Positions 25,230 through 36,759 of a stretch of 64,000 bases of DNA are shown in pieces (position 1 is the first letter of the stretch; every line of letters starts with the position of its first letter). The DNA is taken from NCBI GenBank assembly GCA_050084985.1, contig JBITNC010000001.1, forward strand, positions 123,752,001 through 123,816,000, given 5' to 3'. A model generated the notes under the pieces. That model was not told the origin of the DNA, ran no database searches, and saw only the letters and a list, made by a program, of their open reading frames with translations. The translations under genes were made by a program, and so were the position numbers. This DNA is from Nageia nagi (Eukaryota > Pinophyta).

Positions 25230-27228
25230 TAACAACACCTAAGTCCTACAAAATGTAGACTCATATCTATATCCATAGGATCTATCTAACTACATCCACC
25301 CATGTCATAATTAATATTCTTTTTAGTTCCATGCGATGAAGATGAAACTATAGACTCATGATGTCGTACAAGATATAGAAATATAAAATTAGATTTTTTA
25401 AAACTTTATTCAATCATTATAAATTATATTCTTTAGTATATATATGTACATGCTATGTAAAACAATATAAATGTTACCACATCATGATGCTCCTCTACTC
25501 ATTCAACAACCACTGAATCATCTGCACCTATGGTGTATCCAATGTATCAATATCAAAGGTGTCATCAACTAGACCCTACAAGATCAAATAAAGTGAAAAT
25601 CAAAATTTACATGTTATTTATGTTATATATAAAGTAAAGTAACAAATAAAATGCATGTGTAAATTAATTATTTTAAGAATATCACCTCAAATCTATTAGA
25701 TGGATGAGGGTAAAATTGTGTCTCCCCAATAACCTGGTGATAGGAATCCATCCTAATGGTGGTATCAAATTGCAAACATATATACAATTTACATGTTATA
25801 TATAGTGAAACATAAGAGTACATAATTACAACTAGTATTTAATTTTTAAAAATTCATACAATAGGTGGTAAATACTGAATAATAGTCACTAGAGGAGAAC
25901 TCAACACAACCTCTAGGTTGTCAAATGTGAACATCCCATGACCTCCCTATAATAACAAAAATATTAAATGAACATGCATGAACACATAGAAAGTGAAATA
26001 TTTGACATTACAATTTAAATTTGATTACCTAGAAAGATGCCTAATCTTGTCTTGAAGTTGATATAATATGATCTTGATCATATCAATATGATGATGTAGA
26101 GCCCATCCTCTATGTTAGAAAAACATAAATATATTTAAGATTGAAATTAAATGTATAAAATCCTTATTAAATATAAAATGTGTACCTTAAAAACACACTT
26201 GAAATTTGCCTGTGTATTAGAAGGATAACCAACTAATAGCATATGCATAAAATTTTCATTTTCAATCTCTCCTGTAGCTACACCTAGAGTGTTCCCAAAA
26301 TACATCTAGTGGTAATGCTAGAACTTGTGATGCATTATCACTTGTGAGCTACTAGATCCCTCTCCATCATATACTCCTTGATTTCTCTTATTGAACTCAT
26401 CTGTCACATTGGTAGCTTGTTTATTGAGAGTTCCTAATAGCTTACTCAATGCCTCTAATGTTGAAACCACTATAGAACTAAGAAAAATAGTAGGAATAGT
26501 ATATACAATAGAAGGGAAAAGAGGTAAAATGCATACAAATCGATTAGTATCGACCCATTCCCTTGGCTTATCTTATGGACAATCAAGCCCAACACTTAGA
26601 GATGGTCTAATATCAAATAAGTTTAGTTTTTTATGTAACACAAACTCTACATGCAATTTTTTTTTTAAATATTATAGGATATCACCCTATTACCATGTGA
26701 GGCCTGATTGAATACCATCCACCATCAATCCCAAAAATGATTGGCTATCTTAGGATGGGTACACCACCTAATACTAATTCATTATTTACTAGGTAGGATT
26801 GGTTGATTGGTTTGGGAATCAATGAAGTACTCAAATATTATTTGTTTAGTAAATTTTAGGTCATTTATCTCTTTATAGGAGAGACCATATGCATAAAATA
26901 GTCTATCCTCCTCTCGTGATGTACAGTAATGATCAATACCTTCATCAAAGGATTGAATAGTATCAATTATGGTCTACATCATAGATACAAACTATGACAT
27001 ATGAGGGGAATGATCCCTAATAAGAGTATGGAGTGCACTAATTGTATCATGTAATACATTGATATTTTAATTAATAGTTTCTCTAAGGTGATCCTCATCC
27101 AACTGAGGGGGTGGGGGGTTTTCATGAGGTTGAATAAAGGGTGCCTATAGGGGGTTCTCATCATGTAGACTATGGAGTGGAGATTGGTGGTTTTCATGAT
27201 GTGGAGGGCATGGAGGTGGGGGATCCAT
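25230..27228 (-). pseudogene. multi-exon gene relic of unknown family
   Basis: ATG at 27228 (MDPPPPCPPHHENHQSPL). Exon 1 runs to 26186 with one frameshift in a 10-base homopolymer near 26660. It holds REEDRLFYAYGLSYKEI, a Trp-rich segment (THPKIANHFWD, WWMVF), DIRPSLSVGLDCP and SKLLGTLNKQATNV. Exons 2-5 lie at 26109-26029, 25946-25876, 25752-25686 and 25575-25478, all with GT...AG borders and compatible phases (0, 0, 2, 0). The joined frame holds FTFDNLEVVLSSPLV, YHQVIGETQFY and GLVDDTFDIDTLD. A terminal exon probably lies at about 25345-25230 but its frame is uncertain. Every in-frame stop is TAA/TAG/TGA where Gln, Trp or Arg fits. About 450 residues. I do not recognise the family; host gene or second ORF of a DNA transposon are both possible. 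Confidence 0.7.
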
Positions 27229-28619
27229 TGTAAAAAATGGTAACCTACACACATTAACAATTTACTAAATATAAACCAAGGGCATGTGTATATAAATTCA
27301 TTACAAAATATTAAGAATAAGTGAATATACATAATCTAATCTATGGAAACATTATCTCAAAAGGATATTCAATATGATAATGTTAAAAAAAAATGCATGG
27401 AATTAGTCATAATGCTAATTAAGATATGATGTAAAATAATTAACATCAAGTACTACATCAACTATTTTTAACTAAACTATTTGTACCTAGAAAAGGGGAA
27501 TATGTTAATACAAATATTTTTGGCTAAAATCATAAGCTTTGTTAATATTTTTCTTTGATACCTACCCAAATGAAAATTGTACCCAAACCCTTTGATTTGG
27601 ATGAGCCTAACAAATCTTAAGAAAAAATTGTACACCAATATGAGTCATAGTTATAAGGAGGTGAATAGCCAAAATATGTTGAACTAGCTAAGAAAGCCCA
27701 ATTTTATAATTATGGTGAATAAGAAGAGGAAGCAAAGAAAGGATTTAAGAAATAGATTGAAGAGAATTTGGAAAAAACATAAGGTAATTATAAACCAACC
27801 ATTATTTTTTTTCATTCCTTAAGATGCTTTATTTTTTTCATTCTAGACTCATACAATGTAAGCAATCATACTTGACTCATTTGGATATATAACATTTTCC
27901 TAAATAAAAAATTATCACCTTACCCAATTTTAGGGGTGTAAATAGCCTACGTTTCTCCTATCCTCCTGACATGAATACAAACTAAACTTAGTCAAAATAT
28001 ATAAAAATTTTAAAATTGTATTTCATGTGTAGGTATCCTAATTTATGATTTCTCCTTATTGGTCATTACTGCACTAAAACCATGGATGCTTCAACATCAT
28101 ACTATCATGTGGTTAGTTTAAGGTATATGTACTCTCTCTCTCACATGCCTTATTATTAATTATTCTTAAAATTCTCTCTTCTAACCTATTTCCTCTTTCT
28201 ATCATCCTCCATTAGGTGTTATGACTTGACTCTCATCCTCCTTTTTTATATAGCATCAACCTTTATCCTACTCTACTAGTTATTTACACTTTTATCTACA
28301 TAAATATTTTTTTGAATCTATTGGATTATGCCACACCATAAGGATTCAATCCATGGATCATATTCATAAATAATTTATTCTTTTTCCAATAGGTTGGTAT
28401 ATCAATCTCATAATCTTAGCATCTTATACCATAACAGTTAGTTATAATTACATCCTTGATCCTGTTGTATATTAATTTGATATTTCCCTTATATTTCTCA
28501 TCTACTAGTTTCCTCTCCTTTTCCTATCACACTATTCTTTCTTCTTCCTTCCCTAGGGTATTAACACACTTGCCTATACATGTTAGTTCTTATTTGATAA
28601 GTGAACTACCTTATTAATC
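27229..28619. other. possible exon fragments in a pyrimidine-rich region
   Basis: A short plus-strand frame at about 27655-27785 (PKYVELAKKAQFYNYGE, Lys/Glu-rich after) looks coding apart from Gln-position stops. 28050-28560 is T/C-rich and intron-like. Nothing can be named. Confidence 0.35.
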
Positions 28620-29171
28620 TACTCTTGTCAAGAAAAAATGAAGATAAGAAGATGCATAGGAATAAGTTAAATATGAGCAAGGTAATGATGAGGAGCAATT
28701 ATAAATGACTCAAACTTCAACTTTCATCCATCATAATGTAAATATCCAATAATATGTATTGACATGTCGAGTATTTCAAAAGAAGATCCTTAATCACCTA
28801 ATATGACATAGCCTTTTGATTCTTATTTCAATTTTTATCCTTCCACTAAATCTATTATCTAGCATCCAACATTCTTGATAGAACCTCCAATCCAAAGACA
28901 TTAAAAGATATATAATGTTGAAGGTAAAATAACCTCCAAATATAGGAATAGAAGGATTGTTGAAAATATTGGATACTAGTTCCAAGGAGTTTTAAAAGTA
29001 TCAAAATATAATTCCGAATGATCATACCAAATCTCTTAACAATGAACTAAATGATAAATATAATAGGATTAAAAAATTCAAGATACTATGGTTTAAGGGC
29101 ATAGAAGTTAAGAAACTCATAGTCCATGAAAAGAGAAACGAGAGAGTCATCAAGAGCCTCATAGTGGAATC
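28620..29171 (+). other. weak coding-like stretch upstream of the PPR relic
   Basis: Frames near 28660-28770 (YEQGNDEEQL) and 28990-29190 (SLNNELNDKYNRIKKFKI) read open over 30-60 codons with few stops. They show no known motif and may be unrelated to the PPR sequence downstream. Confidence 0.3.
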
Positions 29172-29273
29172 AAAGAGTAAGAACATTGATGAAGGATAAT
29201 GGAATCAAGAATACACCTAAATGTAGTTGGGTTGAAGTTGATAAAAGGTACATGTTTTTATCATACGACATGT
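29172..29273 (+). pseudogene. duplicated PPR E-motif fragment
   Basis: Reads VRTLMKDNGIKNTPKCSWV then EVDKRYMFLSYDM and a stop. It matches the E-motif end of plant PPR proteins and repeats the end of the fragment at 29310-29520. Confidence 0.7.
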
Positions 29274-29309
29274 AGTTATGTTCTTTTTTAAACTAAACTA
29301 TTTGTTAGG

Positions 29310-29520
29310 AATGGTGAATTTGTGGCAAAAATTCTTTTTTGTTGGAGCCTAGAAATTTAAGGTCCATGTGTTATATTCTTATTTAAAATATTTATGTGGA
29401 AGTGGGAACTTGGGATGATGTTCAAAGAGTAAGAACATTGATAAAGAATATTGGAATCAAGAAGACACCTAGATGTAGTTGGATTCAAGTTGACAAAAGG
29501 GTACATATTTTTCTTGGATG
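29310..29520 (+). pseudogene. PPR protein C-terminal relic (E motif)
   Basis: The frame reads LLEPRNLRSMCYILI, then NIYVEVGTWDDVQRVR, then IKKTPRCSWIQVDKRVHIFL. This is the classic ending of plant PLS-type PPR proteins, which bind organellar RNA and mostly serve in RNA editing. Only the last PPR-like turn and E motif remain. No DYW domain is seen. One TAA at a Gln-like site. The 3' end passes directly into the tandem array at 29478-29870. Confidence 0.8.
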
Positions 29521-29870
29521 AGCTAGTATTGAGTTGATGTTGACCAAAGGATAAATATTTTTATTGCATGAGATGTCCAATATTGGACTGAAGTTGATAA
29601 AAGGGTACATGTTCTTCTTATACAAGCCAACTATCTTGGGTTGAAATTGGTTAAAAAGGGTAAATACTATTTTTGTACAAGATGACTAGTGTTGGATTAA
29701 AGTTGATAAAAGGGTACATGTTTTTCTTATACAAGGTAGTATTTGATTGAAGTTTACAAAAGGGTAAATATTTTTATTATATGAGATGACTGGTGTTGGA
29801 TTGTTTAGTTGACAAAAGGGTACCTATTTTTTTTATGAGATGTGTTTGGATTTAAGTTAACTAAACTATT
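29478..29870 (+). repeat. 50-56 bp tandem array derived from the PPR E motif, 8 units
   Basis: The segment coding SWIQVDKRVHIFL is repeated: agttga-aaaagggtacat words start at 29488, 29538, 29592, 29645, 29701, 29751 and 29807, with a weaker one near 29854, each 48-56 bases apart. Several units still translate to EVDKRVHV in one frame or another. Unit length is close to 18 codons, but frames drift. Confidence 0.8.
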
Positions 29871-31146
29871 CAAAATTTTAATGTAATTATTCAATTTTTT
29901 AATTGAAATAAACTGTTTATTTTTAAAGAATATTAACTTGGATCTAAAATATTCATTTTTTTGCAAATACAAAATATGAAATGCAAGAAAAAATAAAAAT
30001 TAGCAAATCACAACTAGAAAATTAAAATTTTCACTATGTTTACAAATACAAAATAAGAGAAGCAATAAATAGGGTACCCAAAGAGCTGAAGAATATTGTA
30101 GGGAGGTTGCAAGGTGTAGGAGCATCATGTCAAGTGAGAGGAAAATTAAATCACATTCTTTATCCCTTTCTCAAATCAAAATGATATTTTATTGGATCAC
30201 TATTGGAGAGAATGAGGGCTTGTAGGCTATTTTTATGGGGTTTAGAGTACCACAAAATGAAATTTTTATTCTTAAGGACCAAAATTTCATTATTTAAAAC
30301 CAAAATTTTAATATTTAAGAATAAAAATTTATTTTTTGGCTGAGGACTCTAAACCAAAATGAAATTTTAATTTTTTAAGAATAAAATTTTGTTTCATTTT
30401 GGTTCGGGAGGGAGGACAAAATGAAATTTTGATCTTTAAAAATCAAAATTTCATTTTAGCCTATCCTTTTTTTCTAAGTGAAGATGTATGCCTTAAGTGG
30501 ACCCATCTTCTTTCACTTACCCTATAGGAGAACATCTCTTAGTAAAAGGTGTATTATAAAAACATATATTTCTTCCATTTCCTAATAGGATTCACAAAGA
30601 TAAAATTTATGAGGAATTTAAAATAGTCTCCTTTTCAAGTTATCAATTTTCATTATATTGTTAAGGGAGAATATTGAGAAATAAATTTATCATTGGTATG
30701 ATGATTTTGATACATGCTTGGGAAATAGGTAGCCAACCTCTTCCCTCTTTATTAATTAGTTTATAGGATAACTTGATAAAAAAACTATATTTTTACCTTT
30801 CCATAAAATAATATCCTTTTCTCCTTTAGATAATAAAAGATATACCTGTGAATGAGATCATATAGAATTAATATCTGAGAGTGTTTTATATAGGATAAAA
30901 AAATTAATTTTGCATAAAAACTAGGATTTGCAAACAAAATATAATAGAATCACAAGCACAACATAATAGAAGGGTGAGCATAGAGTTGTAAAAGTTTAGG
31001 AGAATTATTTTAGAAGTGCAATAGGTTATTTTAAAGTAAATTATAGCTTAGCAAAGCTATAATCAAATCAAAATGCAGCCAAACAATATTCAAAATATGA
31101 TGAATAAATCAACATTATGGCCTTATCCAAATCCCCCCAAGAAATG
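29871..31146. other. AT-rich spacer without a supported gene
   Basis: Contains the inverted-repeat cluster listed at 30240-30460. The rest shows no domain, terminal repeat or RNA gene. Confidence 0.4.
30240..30460. repeat. cluster of inverted repeats built on AAAATTTCATT
   Basis: Alternating aatgaaatttt and aaaatttcatt words. The best hairpin, at 30418-30457, has perfect 16-base arms (aaaatgaaattttgat and its complement) around ctttaaaa. The same words recur inside both copies of the two-copy element (18925-18990 and 41870-41935). Confidence 0.7.
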
Positions 31147-32230
31147 GAAAAGCATGTTGATGTAGGAAAAACCATTTGTAGAGGAGGCAATTGGGATTGT
31201 ACTAGAGCCTAAATTCTCTAATGATGAGGTTAGTATTTTGATTTTCAAAAGTATAACAAGGAGGGAAGAGGAGGGGCTAAAATCAACCCTTATTGGTTGC
31301 TTTATGGGGTTACAACCCTCTCTATATATGATTCAAATTTGGTCAAAAGCAAGATGGAGTACAAAAGGATAGGTATCCTTAGTTTCTTTCCCAACAGAAT
31401 TTTGATTATTCAAATTTTAGTTTGATGAAGACCTACAAAAAGTGATAGAGACGGGTCCATGGTTTCTTAGGCAGAAAGGATTAGCCATCAAGTGATGGTA
31501 GAAAAATTTCTCCTTTTAAAGTGAAAATTTCAACCTCATTCCAACATAGGTCTCACTACCTAAACTTCACCCATCTTGTTGGTACCCATGTGTAATAGCC
31601 AAAATTGCAAAAGTAATTGGATCTCGTATTACAATTGAGTGATGAATAAGATTAAAACTTAAGTTTATAGATACAAGATTTTTGGTTAATTTAAACATTT
31701 TCAAACCTATGATGAAGAAGATAAAATAAAAAATAGAGGATGGAAGGGAATTGATACAGCCAATTATATATAAAAATATTCTAGATGCAAAATTTGTAAG
31801 AGTTATGAGCACTATGCAAAGGATTGCCTAGAAAAGAAGAGGATGGAACAAAGGAGAGAGAAGGAAAAATATGAAAATGAGTCTCAAGATAAATATAAAG
31901 AGAATGGGTGGAAGTTAGTTTAGAAACAAAAAATAGGAAAAAATCAAAATAATACAACCAAAAATAAAGACAAAACAAACCATGAAAAAAAATAATTAAC
32001 TTTAAAAGAATTCCAATGAAAGAAATCAACCACAAAAAATCCTTATGTAGTGCTATTGATTTGAGAAGGAATGTATAGAGAAGAAATGAATTATAATACA
32101 TATTTTTTAGAATATGAGTAAAATAATATGGAAGTTATGGAAGGGAAAGATGGAGAAACAATAAGGAGGGTGATAAAAAAGTGAGGAATGCAGATAGTCA
32201 AGCAATAGAAACTCAATAAGAAGAAGGCCA
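31147..32230 (+). pseudogene. LINE ORF1 relic (DUF4283-type, zinc knuckle)
   Basis: One frame from 31147 carries KPFVEEAIGIVLEPKF, then the DUF4283 signature DLQKVIETGPWFLRQKGLA, then CVIAKIAKVIGSRI. A frameshifted knuckle C-K-I-C-KSYE-H-YAKD-C follows at about 31785-31830, an exact C-x2-C-x4-H-x4-C. A Lys/Gln-rich tail runs on. Plant L1-type ORF1 proteins bind the element's RNA. Stops lie at Gln, Trp and Arg positions. No ORF2 follows on this strand; the next LINE sequence is on the opposite strand. Confidence 0.8.
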
Positions 32231-32930
32231 AGATGCAATCCCATCAAGAAATATACTAAACTCTAGGGAAATAAAAAATGTTGGACAAAGACATGTAGGG
32301 AGACCATCCCAAGGAGATACTAGAGTAAAAATCACTAAACATGATTTATCAAATAGAAAGCAATTAACTTTACATCAAATCAACAAATCTCATCCCACCT
32401 TTGCACTAAAAAAAGGACTTCTTGATTAGAATATTTCAACAATAAAGAGGTAGTTAGGCTATATCTTAAATGTGATTCAAATGTATTTTGATTATAGTTT
32501 GATGATTTTCTATTAATACAATTTGTATAGGAGGTTGCATTAGGGCTGCTAATAGCTTATAGCTGGGTAGCAACTAAACTTATTTTGTTAATAATTTTTT
32601 TGCAAATTTTATTTTCTTAATATTTTTTTTGTAAATTTTATTTTATTAGCTACCACTAGGTATAATTTACCCTTATTATCAAAAGTTATGTCTGTAAATG
32701 ATTTTTAATATTTTTGAGGGTGTGGTTTTCCATTTAAAGTGAATGTTTATGGGAAAACTCTTTACAAATTATTTAATTCACTCCATTTATAAGAAAGTAT
32801 TCTCCCTTTGTCCAAGAAAGAAGGTTGTCAATATTTCTATAGTATAATCCTCCACAAGCTCCATGAGTAAGTAATCTTTAAGATTATAATCTTTCTAGAA
32901 TTTGATTTTTGATTCATTACCCTCTTATAA
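32231..32930. other. spacer between convergent LINE fragments
   Basis: AT-rich, with repeated tttttttgtaaattttatttt words near 32600. No gene seen. Confidence 0.4.
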
Positions 32931-34430
32931 ATGAAACTATTTTTGGAGTAGAGTTTTGACTAAGGTTAAGAAGTTCCAAAAGGATGAGCTTTGAATTATG
33001 GCCCTACCTTCAAGGAAGGGGATTTCTAAGTTGATATATTTATCTTGAAGGAATTTAATCCATGTAAGAGATTCCCTATTGAAGAGTTTCAAACCCTATT
33101 TCATAAAAAGAGCTTAATTCATATTTTTTAATCTTTAGAATCCTAAACCTCCAAATTGTTCATAAGAATAAACCTATTACCAAGATACTAAAGGAGACCT
33201 TAATTTTTCCTTCATTCCAGATAATAAGAAATTTCTTCAAATCTAATCTAACTTATGAATAAAGTAAGGAAGTAATTTTAAAGAGAGACATGAAATAAAT
33301 TAAAATATTGTAGATTGTATATTTTACCAACTCACCTTTCTATACTTAACATAGCATAATACTTTCCTTGTATACCAATTTCTTCTAAAAACATTTGAGA
33401 ACTAGTGACCACATTATGCCTATGATGACCCATTTGAAAAGAGGTATACCTAAATAAGTACAAGGGAGCTCTACTACTTTATAATTGAAAATATGAATAA
33501 TTCTTCCTTTCATTTGAGGAGAGATATTAAGGATGTTAACCTTAATCTTAATGTAGTTAATATTTTGACCTACTACTTTCTTATATATCTAAATAATCTC
33601 TTTAATTTCTTTGTATTTAATAATAAAATTGATGAAATCATCAATGAAATATTTATGGGATATTATATCTAAAGTTGAAACATTTTTGATTCCATTGAGA
33701 ACTTCCCTTTAAGTTATAGCTTTAAGAGATCATTTGAGTGCTTCAACTATGATGATGAAGAAAAAAGGGAAAATAAAACTCTGATTAAAGACCTCTTACA
33801 TTCTTGAAAAAGCTCCAAGTGAACCATAGACTATAATAGAAAACATAGCTTACAAAGTACAATATATAATTAAATTTAACCATTTAGAGAAAGTCAAATT
33901 TCTCCAAAATTTTCAAGAGGAAAGAATAAGTGAATCTATGATATGCCTTATTAACATCCAATCTTAATACGAGGATGAATTTTCTTGAAAGGATTGAAGA
34001 GTGAATTAATTTATAAATGGTGATGATATCATCAAGGATTTATCTAACTTCCACAAATCCTTAATCACATTGATTAATAATAAAAGAGATAATTATCTTC
34101 ATTTGGTTATCCATTATCCATAGGATTATCTTATAGGTAGTGTTACAAAACATGATAGGTCTATATTCCTAAACATCATGAGGATTTGACGTTTTAGGGA
34201 TTAAAGCTAAAAATGTGGAATTAACATTTTTGGGAATGTATTAGTTGTGTTTGAATTCTTTAACCTCCTTAATGATGTGTTGTTCAACTATTTACCAAAA
34301 TCAATAAGAGATAGGGGGAATCCATTAAAACCCATAGAATTCTCCCTTCTATCATAAAAATGACTTCCTTCATATCCTTATCAAATAAGGATCCTAGAAA
34401 TAGGGGTATAATAAGCCCACCGTAAATGAA
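32931..34430 (-). pseudogene. LINE reverse transcriptase relic
   Basis: Reading leftwards from 34430: FLALIPKTSNPHDV, then EYRPIMFCNTTYKII, LDVNKAYHRFTYSFLLKIL, then FFFIIIVEALKWSL. The catalytic box is YFIDDFINF (F-I-D-D at about 33631-33655, normally F-A-D-D), followed by the thumb (YLGIPLF). This is the ORF2 RT of a plant L1-type element; endonuclease is not visible. Frame changes near 34150 and 33720, plus Gln/Trp stops. Points toward the ORF1 relic at 31147, so the two are convergent and probably separate insertions. Confidence 0.8.
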
Positions 34431-34958
34431 TGGGTCATCTACATCAAAAATCCCACCAATTATTAGAGGTGGATCATGATAGCAATAACGAGAATTGATG
34501 TTTATTAATAATATGAGAGTATAGATATCATAATAATGAATATCTCTCTAAAAGTTAAGAAATATTATCTAACATCAAGTTCTTATATTTTTATACATAT
34601 TTATCAAATGATCTAAGGAGATTCTAAAAGTGACTATAAGCTTTTCCATTACTTCCCTAATATCCTTTATCATGATATTATAACTTTTTTGAATTTATTT
34701 TTGTTGTTACATTTTTAGCTATCCCTAGGATTAACCTAAGTGTAAACTAATAAATATATTACATGTAGTATATATTATCCTATATATTTAACTAAGAATA
34801 AAATATAGTAGTGTTGACATCTAAAACTGGTCCCCTTAGCATGATCCCACTAAGGTGCAACTTTACATACATGTTAAAGCATATTTAGTCATATTTAATC
34901 ATATTTTTATCATATTATCACATATTTTTTAGGTTGTGTTCTTATTTTTATGTTAATT
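34431..34958. other. spacer left of the miniature LTR element
   Basis: Possibly the decayed 5' part of the minus-strand LINE. No domain can be read. Confidence 0.35.
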
Positions 34959-35066
34959 TAAGGAATTTATTTTTGTAATAAATTATTACTGTTTCAAATG
35001 TTTATTTGGAACAAATCATGTGCCATGTTCACCATCCTTGGAGTGTGGTGACATAAAAATTCTAAC
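34959..35066 (+). repeat. TRIM 5' LTR
   Basis: Aligns with 35793-35901: shared aggaatttt, aataaattatta, ttcaccatccttggagt and aaattctaac at the end. Confidence 0.8.
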
Positions 35067-35080
35067 TTGTTATCAGAGCC
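35067..35080 (+). promoter_or_regulatory. primer binding site, tRNA-iMet
   Basis: ttgttatcagagcc differs from the standard TTGGTATCAGAGC site at one base and abuts the 5' LTR. Confidence 0.8.
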
Positions 35081-35189
35081 TATTCAATCTAGTTGGGTTC
35101 AATGATTCTATTTCAATGATGGTATTAAGAGGATGTGCATCATCTTCATATTAGCTTTTCATCTACCAAGTTCCTTTAGTGTAGTGAAC

Positions 35190-35750
35190 TAACTATGATG
35201 GGTGCTTTTAGATGCACTAAACCATCATGCTTCATTAAATGAGGAGATCTTCTATCGGGTGCTTTGACTACACTAATCTAGTTGTGTTGGGTTCCTTGAG
35301 ATTTACTAAACCAACACATATCAAGATAAGGAAAGCAAGCTATTCAGGGGTTGTTTTGATTATACTTAAACCAACTATGTTAAATACTTCAAATACACTA
35401 AACCAACATGTCTTAGTATAAAGGGGAGATCCCTTATTTCATGTGCCTTAGTTGGACTGATTTGGATGTGTTGGGTATTTTTTAACTACACTAGACCAAC
35501 ACTTTGAAGATGAAGAGGAGAGCTTTTCTTGGATATATTTGATGCACTAGAATTGGTTATGATGGGTGAATTTAGATACACTGAATCATCATTCTTCTTA
35601 GTATAAATGAGAGGCAAGCTTCAATTAGGTGCTTTGGATGTACTAGAACTAGCTATGTTGGATGCTTTAAAATGCACTAAAATAACATATTTTAAAAGGG
35701 AGATTATAGAGCTATTTTGGGTACCTTCAAATGCACTAAACCAACACTTA
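35190..35750 (+). repeat. tandem hairpin modules, about 90-bp spacing, 6-7 copies
   Basis: Each module has a left arm, a loop ending in gcactaa or similar, and a complementary right arm. Positions: 35195-35228 (atgatgg/ccatcat), 35284-35317 (gtgttgg/ccaacac), 35387-35409 (atgtt/aacat), 35468-35502 (gtgttgg/ccaacac), 35559-35591 (atgatg/catcat), 35655-35688 (atgtt/aacat), and a partial one to 35747. Arm bases change together, keeping pairing. Confidence 0.75.
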
Positions 35751-35792
35751 TTCACTTATGGAGTATAAACATTTTCACATTAAGGGGTATAT

Positions 35793-35901
35793 TGAAGGAA
35801 TTTTTTTCCTTAATAAATTATTAATGTTTTAAATATTTATTTGGAATAAATTATGTGCCTTATTCACCATCCTTGGAGTATGATGACATCAAAATTCTAA
35901 C
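35793..35901 (+). repeat. TRIM 3' LTR
   Basis: Starts TGAAGGAATTTT after the purine tract. Partner of 34959-35066. Confidence 0.8.
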
Positions 35902-36759
35902 TAGGTACATTAGAATGACTTCAACCTTTTGATAAAGGGTCAAATGGTAATATCACATTTGATATAAATTTAAATATATCTAACATGGGAAAGCATATCA
36001 AAATTACATCTCGATAGTTTATACCTTACTCTTGGGTATTTCTAAATGCTACCTATTGAGATTAGAATCTTGTTATCACTCGAGAAAATATCTATATCCA
36101 TCTTGGCAATCATATGATTGGTTTAACTTATCATCACATTTAATATCGTCGAATCTTGTTTGTGGACCTCATTCTTCTAGAATGCCAGCATTTGCATTAA
36201 GTTCTTTGAGCTTAATGCTTACACTAAGATTCTTTATGCAGTTGGTTATGGGGTTTGTACAACAAGGTCACCTCTCTTCAATAATCCCATCCAACATATT
36301 TTCAACCTTGACATACATAAGTACATACAAGTATTTATCTTACACTTGATTCCATCTCTTTAGTGCATGCATTCATTTTACATCTTGAAATCAATGTAAT
36401 TCATAATTTTGATACTACACTACTATTTCCCATTATTCATATATGTTTATTTGAGTTTATTAGCTTAGATAACACATACATAAATATTTATGTGTATTTA
36501 GTTCATTTAGGAAAAATCCCTAGGTGTACCAAAACACATATCAACATATTGGTGTTCACTCATTTATGGCTTTTTCTTTCTCTTAATAAGAGTTAGAATA
36601 AAAGTTCTTTCAAACCTATAATTCTATCATAATATCAAACCTATTAGGGGTTTTATTTACACATTATATTCCTAAGTCATTTTTTGTCACTAGTAAATAA
36701 AATGCACATATTTCTACTAACCTTGTAGCTAAGAAAACTCTTAAAAAAAGAAAATTTGG
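35902..36759. other. unassigned region with one open frame
   Basis: A plus-strand frame of 105 codons without a stop lies at 36032-36349 but begins at TTG and shows no motif. The opposite strand is also partly open. No function or element can be assigned. Confidence 0.3.

Larger units (their letters stand above)
34959..35901 (+). mobile_element. TRIM-like miniature LTR retrotransposon
   Basis: Short LTRs of about 108 bp (34959-35066 and 35793-35901) bracket a non-coding 726-bp interior. The 5' LTR is followed at once by ttgttatcagagcc, a near-perfect tRNA-iMet primer site. The 3' LTR is preceded by the purine tract aaggggtatat. Size, short LTRs and lack of genes fit the TRIM class, which must borrow copia enzymes. 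The interior is a tandem series of hairpin modules. No target duplication is clear. Confidence 0.8.

Noticed and set aside
26979-27332. Minus-strand 117-codon open frame as a separate gene
   Set aside because: It is an alternative frame over exon 1 of the spliced relic, whose own frame gives a better start and continues across exons.
36032-36349. 105-codon open frame as a gene
   Set aside because: Starts at TTG, has no motif, and the opposite strand is nearly as open, so coding cannot be supported.
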